Of a DNA stretch of 57,562 nt, positions 40,696 to 49,143 are shown piece by piece. The DNA lies in NCBI RefSeq assembly GCF_028279465.1, contig NZ_JANQNS010000002.1:1-57562 (forward strand), in the 5' to 3' direction. The notes under the pieces are model-generated. The model did no database searches. It worked only from the letters and a program-made list of their open reading frames with translations, and was not told the DNA's origin. Position 1 is the stretch's first letter. Each line of letters opens with the position of its first letter. The DNA comes from Parasphingopyxis sp. (GTDB lineage: Bacteria > Pseudomonadota > Alphaproteobacteria > Sphingomonadales > Sphingomonadaceae). Position numbers and translations under genes: made by a program.

Positions 40696-41454
40696 ATGAT
40701 GCGCGCGAACAGATTTGCGATTGGCGCGGCCGCCGCGCTGAGCCTGTCGCTGGCCGCCTGCGGCACGGGCGAAACGGAAACCGATACCGAAGCGATGGAC
40801 GAGGCCCTGCTCGGCGAGGCCGACAATAGCGATCCGGCGCTCACCACGGCGCTCGAAGACCAGATCATGGTCGATCAGGATCTGGCCGGCCAGTCCAACA
40901 CCAATGCGGCGCTGCCCGGCGATGCCGTCAGCGGCGCGCCGATCCCCGAAACGTTGCACACGGTCAGCGACGCGCAGGCGGCGATCGACGGTGGCCGTCT
41001 GCTCTCCGCGCCTGAACCGACCCAGGGCGAAGAACGGGTCGGCCGCAGTGCGGGCCAGGGCGAAACGACGCTTGGCGCGATGGCCGAAACCCAGGCCGCC
41101 GATGTCGATGTCTGCGATGGTACGGTTGAATATGGCATGGCCTGGGCTTCGTCCCTGCCGCCCGAATTCAATCCCTATCCGGGCTCCGAAGTCGCCGAAG
41201 CGGCGGGCTATGATGAAGCCGGATGCCGGATGCGCGTCGTCAGCTTCCGCTCCTCGGCGGAAATGGATCGCCTGATCGACTGGTATTATACGCGCGCGAT
41301 CCGCGCCGGCTATTCGTCCGAACATCAGCTGCGCCATGGCAATAATGTGCTCGGCGGTTTCCGCGAACGCGATGAGGGCGCTTACTATATCGTCTTCGCC
41401 CCGCGCCGCGGCGGCGGCACGGCGGTGGATGTCGTGACCAGCGCTGGACGGTAG
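40696..41454 (+). CDS. Predicted lipoprotein, third of the set (252 aa)
   Basis: Signal MMRANRFAIGAAAALSLSLA with the lipobox Cys two residues later (LAAC). The N-terminal half is acidic and low in order; the C-terminal half has LPPEFNPYPGSEVAEAAGYD and LIDWYYTRAIRAGYSSEH, the same YPG and YxxAxxxGY signature as the two previous genes. Repeat family A copy 4 follows the stop. Confidence 0.8.
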   Translation: MMRANRFAIGAAAALSLSLAACGTGETETDTEAMDEALLGEADNSDPALTTALEDQIMVDQDLAGQSNTNAALPGDAVSGAPIPETLHTVSDAQAAIDGGRLLSAPEPTQGEERVGRSAGQGETTLGAMAETQAADVDVCDGTVEYGMAWASSLPPEFNPYPGSEVAEAAGYDEAGCRMRVVSFRSSAEMDRLIDWYYTRAIRAGYSSEHQLRHGNNVLGGFRERDEGAYYIVFAPRRGGGTAVDVVTSAGR

Positions 41455-41460
41455 AGGCTT

Positions 41461-41685
41461 TTTGTCAGACCTTCGCTTCGCTCAGGCGCGGCAGAGTCTT
41501 TTGTCAGAATTTTCCTGACGGAAAATCGCGGCACCGGCCCGCTCCCCCTCCCGACCTCCCACTTGATGGTACCCTGTTGGGAGGTCGGGAGGGGGAGCGG
41601 GCCGGTGCCGCGACATTGCGATAGCAATGTTCTGACAGACAAATCCCGGTGCCGCGATTTTTCCGCTGAGGAAAAATTCTGACAA
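41461..41685. repeat. Palindromic repeat family A, copy 4
   Basis: Left arm: TTTGTCAGA with a CCTTCGCTTCGCTCAGG cassette, then ATTTTCC-tgac-GGAAAAT. Right arm: ACATTGC-gata-GCAATGT and ATTTTTCC-based cassettes, ending TCTGACAAT. Loop GATGGTACCC. It lies between the lipoprotein and crcB, both plus. Confidence 0.9.
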
Positions 41686-41732
41686 TCAACCCCTCACTGG
41701 CGATACGCCGCCCACTCCGCTAACTCTCCGCC

Positions 41733-42110
41733 ATGCCTCATCTCCTTCTCGTCATGGCGGGCGGCGCGATCGGTGCGGGACTGCGCTTTCTGTTGGGCCG
41801 CTGGACGCTGCACCAGTTCGGCCCGGCTTTTCCCTGGGGCACCTTAAGCGCGAATATCCTTGGCGGGCTGGCGATGGGTATCCTCGTCGGATTACTCGCG
41901 CGCTTCGGCACCGGGGGCGAGGGCTGGCGGCTGTTTCTCGGCGTCGGCATTCTGGGCGGCTTCACGACCTTTTCGGCCTTCAGCCTCGAAACCGTAAACA
42001 TGATCGAGCGCGGCGCGATGGGGCTCGCCGCCGGTTATGCGCTGGTGTCGGTCGTCGCATCGGTCGCGGCCTTGTTCGCCGGGCTCTGGCTGGTCAGGAT
42101 CGCGGCATGA
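41733..42110 (+). CDS. crcB: Fluoride channel CrcB/Fluc
   Basis: The 125-aa four-helix protein has GGAIGAGLRFLLGRW, PWGTLSANILGGLAMG and GGFTTFSAFSLETV, the Fluc signatures including the Asn and the two Phe of the pore. Such dimers export fluoride across the inner membrane. It overlaps the next gene by four bases (ATGA). No fluoride riboswitch is evident upstream, which is filled by repeat family A copy 4. Confidence 0.95.
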   Translation: MPHLLLVMAGGAIGAGLRFLLGRWTLHQFGPAFPWGTLSANILGGLAMGILVGLLARFGTGGEGWRLFLGVGILGGFTTFSAFSLETVNMIERGAMGLAAGYALVSVVASVAALFAGLWLVRIAA

Positions 42111-43198
42111 CGGAGACGTTTAGCGACGATGTGCGCCAGTTCACGGTGGACGCAGACGATGACGGCATCCGGCTCGATCGCTGGTTCAAGCGCAACCTGC
42201 CCGAAGCGACGTTCAATATCGTCTCTCGCTGGGCGCGCACGGGGCAGCTCAGGCTCGACGGCAAACGCGCCGCGCCGGGAGATCGGATCGAAACCGGGCA
42301 GGTGATCCGCGTGCCGCCGGCCGAACCGCCCAAGTCGCAAAAGCCGAAGAAAGAACGCCCGCCGCTGAGTCAGGACCAGATCGATTTCGCCCAGACGCTC
42401 GATTTCCATCGCGACAAAAGCGCGCTCGTTCTCAACAAGCCGGCGGGCCTCGCGACCCAGGGTGGCACGAAGACCAAGGATCATATCGACGGGCTGCTCG
42501 ATGCGCTGCAATATGGCGCGGACGGGCGGCCCAAGCTCGTCCACCGGCTCGACAAGGATACGAGCGGCGTCCTGCTCGTCGCGCGGACGCCCAAGGCCGC
42601 CGCCTTGTTCTCCAAGACCTTTTCGACGCGCAAGGCGACCAAGATCTACTGGGCCATCGTGATCGGCGTGCCCGAGATTGTGGATGGTGTGATCGACCTG
42701 CCGCTCGCGAAGCAGCCGGGCACGGGCGGCGAGAAGATGCATGTGTTCGACGAGGGTCAGCCGTCGAAAACCCGCTATCAGGTGATCGAGCGCGCCGGGA
42801 ACCGCGCGGCGTTCGTCGCGCTCCAGCCCTATACGGGCCGCACCCACCAGCTGCGCGTCCATATGGCGGCGATCGGTCATCCGATTGTCGGCGATGGCAA
42901 ATATGGCGGCGCGGATGCCTTCCTGACCGGCGGGATCAGTCGCAAGCTGCACCTTCATGCGCGGCGGCTCTGCCTGCCACACCCGGACGGCAAGATGCTC
43001 GATGTGACGGCCGAGCTACCCGAGCATTTTGCGAACAGCCTCGCCGCGCTCGGTTTCTCGCCCGAACTCGGCGATGCCGCCTTTGCCGAACCGCCGCCCG
43101 AAGACCCGAAACAGGCGCAAAAGCGCGCGGCCAAGGCTCATGCGAAGGATCGCCGCAAGGCGCGAAGGGGCGAACGGCGTAATCGGGGGAAGAGATGA
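42107..43198 (+). CDS. RluA-family pseudouridine synthase
   Basis: The 363-aa protein has an S4-like N-terminal domain (IRLDRWFKRNLPEATFNIVS), the catalytic motif HRLDKDTSGVLLVART with the key Asp, and YTGRTHQLRVHMAAIGHPIV. It modifies uridines in large-subunit rRNA, RluC/D-like. The C-terminus is a long basic tail (AKAHAKDRRKARRGERR). It overlaps crcB by four bases. Confidence 0.93.
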   Translation: MTETFSDDVRQFTVDADDDGIRLDRWFKRNLPEATFNIVSRWARTGQLRLDGKRAAPGDRIETGQVIRVPPAEPPKSQKPKKERPPLSQDQIDFAQTLDFHRDKSALVLNKPAGLATQGGTKTKDHIDGLLDALQYGADGRPKLVHRLDKDTSGVLLVARTPKAAALFSKTFSTRKATKIYWAIVIGVPEIVDGVIDLPLAKQPGTGGEKMHVFDEGQPSKTRYQVIERAGNRAAFVALQPYTGRTHQLRVHMAAIGHPIVGDGKYGGADAFLTGGISRKLHLHARRLCLPHPDGKMLDVTAELPEHFANSLAALGFSPELGDAAFAEPPPEDPKQAQKRAAKAHAKDRRKARRGERRNRGKR

Positions 43199-43218
43199 CT
43201 TCAGGCGCTAATATAAAA

Positions 43219-43326
43219 CCCTCCCCCTTGATGGGGGAGGGTTTGGGTGGGGGTGATCTACCAGCTAGCGATTCAGTTAGCGGAGATGTCACCCCACCCC
43301 CGGCCCCTCCCCATCAAGGGGAGGGG
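43219..43326. repeat. Palindromic repeat family B, copy 1
   Basis: CCCTCCCCCTTGATGGGGGA followed by a TTTGGGTGGGGGTGATCT arm is mirrored by GTCACCCCACCCC and CCCATCAAGGGGAGGGG. It lies between the pseudouridine synthase and HAD genes. Confidence 0.88.
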
Positions 43327-43370
43327 AGCAATATTGCAGTCGCAAGCATGCGCTGGGAGCGGGGCCGCCG

Positions 43371-44033
43371 ATGAGCAACCGGCTCGCCATCTTCGATTGC
43401 GACGGCACGCTCGTCGACAGCCAGGCCAATATCTGTATGGCGATGGAGCAGGCGTTCGAGCTGCACGGGCTCGCCGCGCCGCCGCGCGAACATACGCGGC
43501 GCGTCGTGGGCCTCAGTCTCGTGGAGGCGATGCACCGGCTGCTGCCCGATGCCGATCCCGATCAGCACCGCGCGCTGGCCGAGGATTATAAGCGCGCCTT
43601 TTCCGGCCTACGCAGCGCGGGCGTCGTCCATGAGCCGCTCTATGACGGGATCGCCGAAACGCTCGATGCGCTGGAAAGCGCGGGGTGGCTGCTTGGCGTC
43701 GCGACCGGCAAATCGGATCGCGGCCTCGCCTTCGTGCTTGAGGCGCATGGCCTGACCGACCGGTTCGTCGCACTCCACACCGCGGACCGGCACCCGTCCA
43801 AGCCGAGCCCTGCCATGCTCGAAGCCTGTATGGCCGATGCCGGCGCGGAACCGGGCACCAGCGCGATGATCGGCGATACGACATTCGACATGGCGATGGC
43901 GCGTTCGGCGAACATGCTGGCCGTCGGCGTCGCCTGGGGCTATCATGACGCGCATGAGCTCGAAGCGGCCGGCGCCGATGTCGTGCTCGACACCCCCGCC
44001 CATATCGCCGCTATCCTGAAGGAGCATGGATGA
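43371..44033 (+). CDS. HAD-superfamily hydrolase, phosphoglycolate phosphatase-like
   Basis: The 220-aa protein has FDCDGTLVDSQ (motif I), GVATGKSDR (motif II), KPSPAML (motif III Lys) and MIGDTTFDMAMARSAN (motif IV). HAD-IA phosphatases of this type cleave 2-phosphoglycolate or sugar phosphates. The following gene starts inside its end. Confidence 0.93.
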   Translation: MSNRLAIFDCDGTLVDSQANICMAMEQAFELHGLAAPPREHTRRVVGLSLVEAMHRLLPDADPDQHRALAEDYKRAFSGLRSAGVVHEPLYDGIAETLDALESAGWLLGVATGKSDRGLAFVLEAHGLTDRFVALHTADRHPSKPSPAMLEACMADAGAEPGTSAMIGDTTFDMAMARSANMLAVGVAWGYHDAHELEAAGADVVLDTPAHIAAILKEHG

Positions 44034-44263
44034 CCCCCGAAGACGAGGAACGGCTCGCCAAGTCGCGCTTTCAGATGCTGCAGCTGATGCGCTTTACCGG
44101 GATCGTCGTGATGATCCTCGGCATGTGGATCTGGGCCGGCGACATATTGCGCGAGGGCGGCTGGCCACTGCTCGGCATTCCGCTCTTCGCGCTCGGCCTG
44201 TTCGAGGCGCTCGTGCTGCCGGTGATCCTTGCCCGGCGATGGAAGAGCCCGCCACAGGAATGA
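44030..44263 (+). CDS. Small two-helix membrane protein (77 aa)
   Basis: Membrane segments GIVVMILGMWIWAG and LLGIPLFALGLFEALVLPV. Its ATG overlaps the HAD stop. It is in the operon between the phosphatase and the ATP12 gene. Family not recognised. Confidence 0.75.
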   Translation: MTPEDEERLAKSRFQMLQLMRFTGIVVMILGMWIWAGDILREGGWPLLGIPLFALGLFEALVLPVILARRWKSPPQE

Positions 44264-44288
44264 CACAAGCCTAGCGCACCATAAGGCA

Positions 44289-44990
44289 ATGAAACGATTC
44301 TACGAGAAAACCGACGCGGTGCGGACCAGCGATGGCTGGGCGATTGCGCTCGATGAGCGGCCGGTAAAGACGCCGGGCCGCAAATCGCTCGCCGTGCCCG
44401 CGCGCAAGCTGGCTGACGCCATCGCCGCCGAATGGGCGGGGCAAGAGGGCGAAATCGACCCGGCATCCATGCCGCTGACGGGCCTTGCCAATGCCGCGAT
44501 CGACCGGGTCGCGCCGCAGGCTCACGAGTTCGCCGCCGAGCTCGCCCAATATGGCGAGACGGACCTGCTTTGCTATCGCGCGGACAGCCCGGCCGAGCTT
44601 GTCGCCAACCAGTCCGAAGCCTGGGACCCGCTGCTCGAATGGGCGCAGAAACGGTTCGATATCGGTTTCGAAACCATCACCGGCATCGTCCATCGCCCGC
44701 AGCCGGAATCGACCGTGACGCGCCTGCGCGGCGCGACTGAAGCCTATGATCCCTTCCGCCTCGCGGGCCTCTCGCCGCTCGTGCGGATCGGCGGCTCGCT
44801 TGTCGCCGCGCTGGCGCTCGCGGAAAACGCCTTCGACGAAGATACGATCTGGGCCGCGACGCGCGTCGACGAGGACTGGCAGGCCAGCCAGTGGGGCGAG
44901 GACGAGGAAGCCATCGCCGAACGCGATTCCCGCCGCCGCGAGTTCAGCGCGGGGATGCGGTTTATCCGGCTGCTGGACGCGGGGGATTGA
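44289..44990 (+). CDS. ATP12-family F1-ATPase assembly chaperone
   Basis: The 233-aa protein starts MKRFYEKTDAVRTSDGWAIA, then LDERPVKTPGRKSL, AAEWAGQEGEIDPASMPLTG, AAIDRV and ETDLLCYRA, the hallmark regions of ATP12, which in mitochondria binds the alpha subunit of F1. Occurrence in alphaproteobacteria is well known. Repeat family B copy 2 follows. Confidence 0.92.
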   Translation: MKRFYEKTDAVRTSDGWAIALDERPVKTPGRKSLAVPARKLADAIAAEWAGQEGEIDPASMPLTGLANAAIDRVAPQAHEFAAELAQYGETDLLCYRADSPAELVANQSEAWDPLLEWAQKRFDIGFETITGIVHRPQPESTVTRLRGATEAYDPFRLAGLSPLVRIGGSLVAALALAENAFDEDTIWAATRVDEDWQASQWGEDEEAIAERDSRRREFSAGMRFIRLLDAGD

Positions 44991-45001
44991 GTAAAAAAGA
45001 G

Positions 45002-45094
45002 CCCTCCCCCTTGATGGGGGAGGGTTTGGGTGGGGGTGATCTGTCGGTTGAGAGTTCACCCCACCCCTAGCCCCTCCCCCATCAAGGGGAGGGG
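45002..45094. repeat. Palindromic repeat family B, copy 2
   Basis: CCCTCCCCCTTGATGGGGGA with GGGTGGGGGTGATCT is mirrored by TTCACCCCACCCC and CCCATCAAGGGGAGGGG. It lies between convergent genes. Confidence 0.88.
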
Positions 45095-45122
45095 AAATTC
45101 CATTACGAACCCGCCCAAACAA

Positions 45123-46376
45123 TCACACCCGCGCAGATTCTTCCGCGGACTCCTCCTCCCGAAACAGCCGCCCACGTTCGGTCACGAACACACATCCCAG
45201 CGCCAGCACGCTGCACACCAGAAAGCCCAGCGATAGCGGCAGGGTCGTGCCGTCATACATCTGGCCGATGCTGCCGCCGATGATCGCGCCGACCAATATG
45301 CCGACTGCCCCTTGTACGGAGCTGGCCGTGCCGGCGATCCGACCCATTTCCTCCATCGCCATCGCGCTGAAATTGGCGCCGCACAGGCCGAACGCACCCA
45401 TATTGGCCGAGAGCAGGATCAGGAACAGCCAGAGCGATTTGCTCTCCGTATAGGCCGTGACCGTCGAGGCGATGGCGAGCCCGATAAAGACCAGCAGCGC
45501 GCTGTGCGATACGAGCCGCGTACCGAGCCTCAGCACGATCCGTGAATTGAGTAGCGAGGCCGCCGACATCGCGCCTGCGATCAGCGCGAAGGCCGGCACC
45601 AGCATATCGGGCCGGTTAAACGTATCGTAAATGACCTGCTGGATCGAGTTGATAAAGCCGAACAGCGCGCCCGAGAGCAGCGCCGAAGCGAGCATATAGC
45701 CGAGCGATTTGCGGTCCGTGAGCGTCTGTTTCCAGCCTCGACCGACGCGCGCCGGCGTCAACGGCAGCCGGTCTTCGGGCTTCAGCGTTTCCGGGAGCCG
45801 CCAGCCGATCCAGAGGCCCACGCCCACGCCGATGCCTGCGAACATCCAGAAGATCCAGCGCCAGTTCGCGATCTGGATGATGATCTCGCCGAACAGCGGC
45901 GCGAGCACGGGCACCGCCATGAACACCATCATCGCGAACGACATGACCTGCGCCATCTTGCGCCCGACATAGAGATCCCGGACGATCGAAACGGCGAGCA
46001 CCCGCGTCGCGGCGACGGCGATCCCCTGCGCGAAACGCGCGGCGAGCAGCAGCTCGAACGACTGGGCGAAGGCTGCGACGATGCTCGACAGCGTATAAAG
46101 GCCGAGGCCCCCGACGAGCAGCGGGCGGCGGCCGAACCGGTCCGACAGCGGGCCATGGACGATCTGCGCGAGGCCGAAGCCGAGCAGCAGCGCGCCGATC
46201 ACCAGCTGCCGGTCATTATCCTCCGTCACGTTCAGCGCGTCGCCGATGGCCGGTAGCGCGGGCAGCATCGCGTCGATGGCGAGCGCCGTCATCGCCATCA
46301 GCGAGGCGACCATCGCGACGAATTCGCGAAAGCCCGGCGCCGCGCGGGCCGGATCGATGGGTGCGGCTTGTGCCAT
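45123..46376 (-). CDS. MFS multidrug transporter, Bcr/CflA-like
   Basis: The 417-aa protein has twelve membrane spans and the drug-proton antiporter motif A GPLSDRFGRRPLLVGGLGLY and AIDAMLPALPAIGDALNV at the start, as in Bcr/CflA pumps. It should export drugs in exchange for protons. Confidence 0.92.
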   Translation of the reverse strand: MAQAAPIDPARAAPGFREFVAMVASLMAMTALAIDAMLPALPAIGDALNVTEDNDRQLVIGALLLGFGLAQIVHGPLSDRFGRRPLLVGGLGLYTLSSIVAAFAQSFELLLAARFAQGIAVAATRVLAVSIVRDLYVGRKMAQVMSFAMMVFMAVPVLAPLFGEIIIQIANWRWIFWMFAGIGVGVGLWIGWRLPETLKPEDRLPLTPARVGRGWKQTLTDRKSLGYMLASALLSGALFGFINSIQQVIYDTFNRPDMLVPAFALIAGAMSAASLLNSRIVLRLGTRLVSHSALLVFIGLAIASTVTAYTESKSLWLFLILLSANMGAFGLCGANFSAMAMEEMGRIAGTASSVQGAVGILVGAIIGGSIGQMYDGTTLPLSLGFLVCSVLALGCVFVTERGRLFREEESAEESARV

Positions 46377-46447
46377 GCCCCGGCCATGCGCTTTTTTGCA
46401 GTGCAGCGAAACCCGGAAAATGGCCGCAAAGACGATTGCGGACTATT

Positions 46448-46488
46448 CCCCTCCCCTTGATGGGGAGGGGTTAGGGGTGGGGTGATCT
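46448..46488. repeat. Palindromic repeat family B, left half-site
   Basis: Left half of a family B palindrome (CCCCTTGATGGGGAGGGG, then GGTGGGGTGATCTC). The matching right half lies at 46847-46888; the DUF559 gene lies between the two halves. Confidence 0.85.
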
Positions 46489-46827
46489 CTCCTCCAGTAG
46501 AGAAGCTATCCTCTCAGCGACTCCCTCGGAATTCCCCAATATTTCCGTGTTCCAAAAGCGAATGACCCGATAGCCATCTGCCTCGATCGCGGCATCTCGT
46601 CGGATATCTTCTTTGCCGCCATGCTGGCCACCATCCGCCTCAATTACGAGACGATGTTTGTGACTGGCAAAGTCGCAGATGAACTGCCTGACCGGCACCT
46701 GCCGGCGAAAACGGGCATCGGGGAATTTTTCACGCAGGATGCGCCAGAGGCGCTTTTCCGCATCGGTAGGTTGATTGCGAAGTTTTCTCGCTCTGACAGT
46801 TGTTCCAGGAGGCGGATGCCGTTTCAT
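46471..46827 (-). CDS. DUF559 (endonuclease-fold) protein
   Basis: The 118-aa protein MKRHPPPGTTVRARKLRNQP...RLWRILREKFPDARFRRQVP... has the DUF559 core: PVRQFICDFASHKHRLVIEA (PD-x-E/D-x-K-like Asp and Glu) and GYRVIRFWNTEIL. The family is Vsr/restriction-endonuclease-like. The last residues (SPHP) fall in the family B half-site. ATG 46827 is preferred over 46878, which would start in the repeat. Confidence 0.88.
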   Translation of the reverse strand: MKRHPPPGTTVRARKLRNQPTDAEKRLWRILREKFPDARFRRQVPVRQFICDFASHKHRLVIEADGGQHGGKEDIRRDAAIEADGYRVIRFWNTEILGNSEGVAERIASLLEERSPHP

Positions 46828-46846
46828 CGATGCCGCGTTTACAGGA

Positions 46847-46888
46847 GAGATCACCCCCACCCAACCCTCCCCCATCAAGGGGGAGGGC
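46847..46888. repeat. Palindromic repeat family B, right half-site
   Basis: GAGATCACCCCCACCCAACC with CCCCCATCAAGGGGGAGGG, inverted relative to 46448-46488. The two halves would form one family B element if the DUF559 gene were removed. Confidence 0.85.
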
Positions 46889-46965
46889 TTTTGCTCGCTT
46901 CTCCGTACCGAACATCCTCACAGTCTCGCTTGACCGCGGTCGAGCCAGCCCCGAAAACCGTCGCC

Positions 46966-47421
46966 ATGGACACCATGCCCGCCGATATCGCGCTGACCAT
47001 CCAGCTGGCGCTGGCCCCGGCTTTCCTGCTGGTCGGGGTCGGGCAATTTCTGATCCTCGCCACCGGGCGGCTTGGCCGGGTTGTGGACCGGGCGCGGATC
47101 ATTGCCGATATCCTGCCGCGCGATCCGGGGCCCGAGCATGACGATTGCCTGCGCGAGCTCAAAATGCTCGATCGGCGAATGACGGTCACAGGACTTTCCA
47201 TCCTGTTCGGCACAATCTCGATGATCGCGGTGTGCCTTGTCGTTGCCGGGCTGTTCGCCAACCGATTGCTCGATATCGCTTTGAGCGGGCTGACGGCGGC
47301 CGCCTTTGTCTGGGCGATGGGCTTGCTGATCCTCGGGCTGATCGCCTTCCTGATCGAGGTCTATCTCGCGAACAAGTCGATCCATGTCCGTGCGGATTTG
47401 CTGGAGAAGCCGCGGCAATGA
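46966..47421 (+). CDS. DUF2721 family membrane protein
   Basis: The 151-aa protein has three membrane spans and the family pattern ALAPAFLLVGVGQFLILATG with RLGRVVDRARII, which matches DUF2721. Function unknown. It overlaps the next gene by four bases. Confidence 0.88.
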   Translation: MDTMPADIALTIQLALAPAFLLVGVGQFLILATGRLGRVVDRARIIADILPRDPGPEHDDCLRELKMLDRRMTVTGLSILFGTISMIAVCLVVAGLFANRLLDIALSGLTAAAFVWAMGLLILGLIAFLIEVYLANKSIHVRADLLEKPRQ

Positions 47422-47837
47422 GTCCCGAGGCGGAGAAACGCGCCTTGCAGATCGCGGCGGGGATTGCCTGTCTCGTTCCCCTCTCCATCGGCGCGGCGAG
47501 CATCGTGATTGGCCCGTCCATCCTCTCGGGCGTAGACGATCCGCCCGTGCGCGATCTCGACAGCCATTTCCGCTATCTCTCGGGCATCTTCTTCATGCTG
47601 GGCATCGCCTTTGCGAGCTGCGTGCCCGGGATCGAGCGCAAGACGGCGCGCTTCCGCCTGCTCGGCGCGATGGTGGTGACGGGCGGGCTGGCGCGGGCCT
47701 GGTCGGCGACCGAATACGGGCTGGCCTCGGAAGGTCATCGCTTCGGGCTGGTCATGGAGCTCGGCGTCGTGCCGCTGCTGATGCTCTGGCAGACGCGTGT
47801 GGCCCGGCGGTTCGCCGGCGCGGAGACAAACGGATGA
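47418..47837 (+). CDS. DUF4345-like membrane protein
   Basis: The 139-aa protein has four membrane spans and SHFRYLSGIFFMLGIAF, matching the DUF4345 H-x-R-Y/F pattern. Operon with the genes on both sides (ATGA overlaps). Confidence 0.78.
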   Translation: MSPEAEKRALQIAAGIACLVPLSIGAASIVIGPSILSGVDDPPVRDLDSHFRYLSGIFFMLGIAFASCVPGIERKTARFRLLGAMVVTGGLARAWSATEYGLASEGHRFGLVMELGVVPLLMLWQTRVARRFAGAETNG

Positions 47838-48583
47838 GCGATCCCTGGCTGGCGAGCGCGCTGGCGCTCTGGATCGCGCTGGTCCTTGCGCTGGAGCGGC
47901 TGGCCGTCGCGCAGACGCCGCCGGCCGACAATCTTCGCCGGATCCTGCGCAATGTCGGGCTCGGTTTGATCGCGCTGACCGCCGCGCCCTTGCTGTTGAC
48001 GCTGACCGGGCGGATCGCGGGCGGGGTCGAACCGCTCGTGCCGCTGGATGTGCTCGGGCCGATTGGCGCGCTCGCAGTGCAGTTGTTGGTGCTCGATATC
48101 TGGACCTATGGGATGCACCGGGCGTACCACGAAGTGCCCTTTCTCTGGCGTTTCCACGCGCCGCACCATCTCGACGACCATCTCGATGCGAGCTCGGCCT
48201 TTCGCTTTCATTTCGGCGAGATTCTGATCTCGGCCGCTATGCGCCTGATTCCGGCTCTGGCCTTCGGCATCGATGTCGCGACGTTGCTGCTGTTCGAGGC
48301 GATACTGACGGCCAATGCCGTGTTCCACCATTCGAACATCCGGCTGCCGGAGCGGTTCGAAAAGCTGCTGTCGCTGGTCATCGTCACACCGTCGATCCAC
48401 TGGATGCATCACCACAAGACGCGCGTGGATACCGACAGCAATTACACCGCGATCCTCTCGATCTGGGACCGGATCTTCGGCTCGCGCAACCCCAAGCCGC
48501 GCAGGATTGGGATGCCGATCGGTGTGGAAGGGGAGCGCGACCGGAGTTTCGGAAAGCTGCTGGTGTATCCGTTTGTGCGTTAG
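47834..48583 (+). CDS. Sterol desaturase / fatty acid hydroxylase family protein
   Basis: The 249-aa membrane protein has the histidine clusters HRAYHE, HAPHHLDDH, HHSN and HWMHHHKTRVDTDSNY, which hold a di-iron centre in this family. It would hydroxylate or desaturate a lipid such as a sterol, hopanoid or carotenoid. Overlaps the upstream gene by four bases. Repeat family A copy 5 starts directly at the stop. Confidence 0.9.
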   Translation: MSDPWLASALALWIALVLALERLAVAQTPPADNLRRILRNVGLGLIALTAAPLLLTLTGRIAGGVEPLVPLDVLGPIGALAVQLLVLDIWTYGMHRAYHEVPFLWRFHAPHHLDDHLDASSAFRFHFGEILISAAMRLIPALAFGIDVATLLLFEAILTANAVFHHSNIRLPERFEKLLSLVIVTPSIHWMHHHKTRVDTDSNYTAILSIWDRIFGSRNPKPRRIGMPIGVEGERDRSFGKLLVYPFVR

Positions 48584-48765
48584 TTTGTCAGAATTTTCCT
48601 CGCGGAAAATCGCGGCACCAGCCCGCTCCCGCTCCCGACCTCCCATGAGTGTACCCTGGTTGGGAGGTCGGGAGCGGGAGCGGGCTGGTGCCGCGACATT
48701 GCGCAAGCAATGTTCTGACAAAAGAATCCTGGTGCGGCGCTCGACCGAAAGGTCGAGTCTGACAA
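48584..48765. repeat. Palindromic repeat family A, copy 5
   Basis: TTTGTCAGA follows the upstream stop codon directly. Core stem is CCAGCCCGCTCCCGCTCCC with the matching changes on the other arm. Cassettes: ATTTTCC-tcgc-GGAAAAT left; ACATTGC-gcaa-GCAATGT and CTCGACC-gaaa-GGTCGAG right. Loop GTGTACCC. Confidence 0.92.
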
Positions 48766-48846
48766 TAAAAGCGTCCAAAATCTCATTGACCTGGTGTCGT
48801 GCTTTGCGGCATTTCGCAGGCGATTACTTGCAAGAGGTCTCGCTTC

Positions 48847-49125
48847 ATGCCCGCGCGTATCTATCAACGGATGAAGAATGCGATGCAGTCGGGCCGGCAT
48901 CGGGTCGGCTTATGGACGCTCGAATTCGAACCGAGCGAGGCGCAGCGCGCCGATCCGCTAATGGGCTGGGCCGGGTCCTCCGACACGAACCGCCAAGTCC
49001 GCCTGACCTTCCCGACGCTCGACGCGGCGAAGGCCTATGCCGACAAGCAGGGCATCGGCTACACGATCGTGCCGGGCCCCGAGCGGAAGCTGAAAATCCA
49101 GCACTACGCCGATAATTTCAAATAG
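48847..49125 (+). CDS. Complex I accessory subunit, NDUFS4-like (ETC complex I conserved region)
   Basis: The 92-aa protein has ARIYQRMKNAMQSGRHRVG, W-T-L-E-F-E-P, PLMGWAGSSDTNRQVRLTFP, AAKAYADKQGIGY and a final YADNF, matching the NDUFS4-like family. It is an accessory subunit of the NADH:quinone oxidoreductase in alphaproteobacteria. Confidence 0.93.
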   Translation: MPARIYQRMKNAMQSGRHRVGLWTLEFEPSEAQRADPLMGWAGSSDTNRQVRLTFPTLDAAKAYADKQGIGYTIVPGPERKLKIQHYADNFK

Positions 49126-49143
49126 AGGCGGCGCGCCGGATCG

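Noticed and set aside
41686-41732. A fluoride riboswitch upstream of crcB
   Set aside because: The 47 bases left after the family A repeat are too short and lack the conserved crcB-motif sequence.
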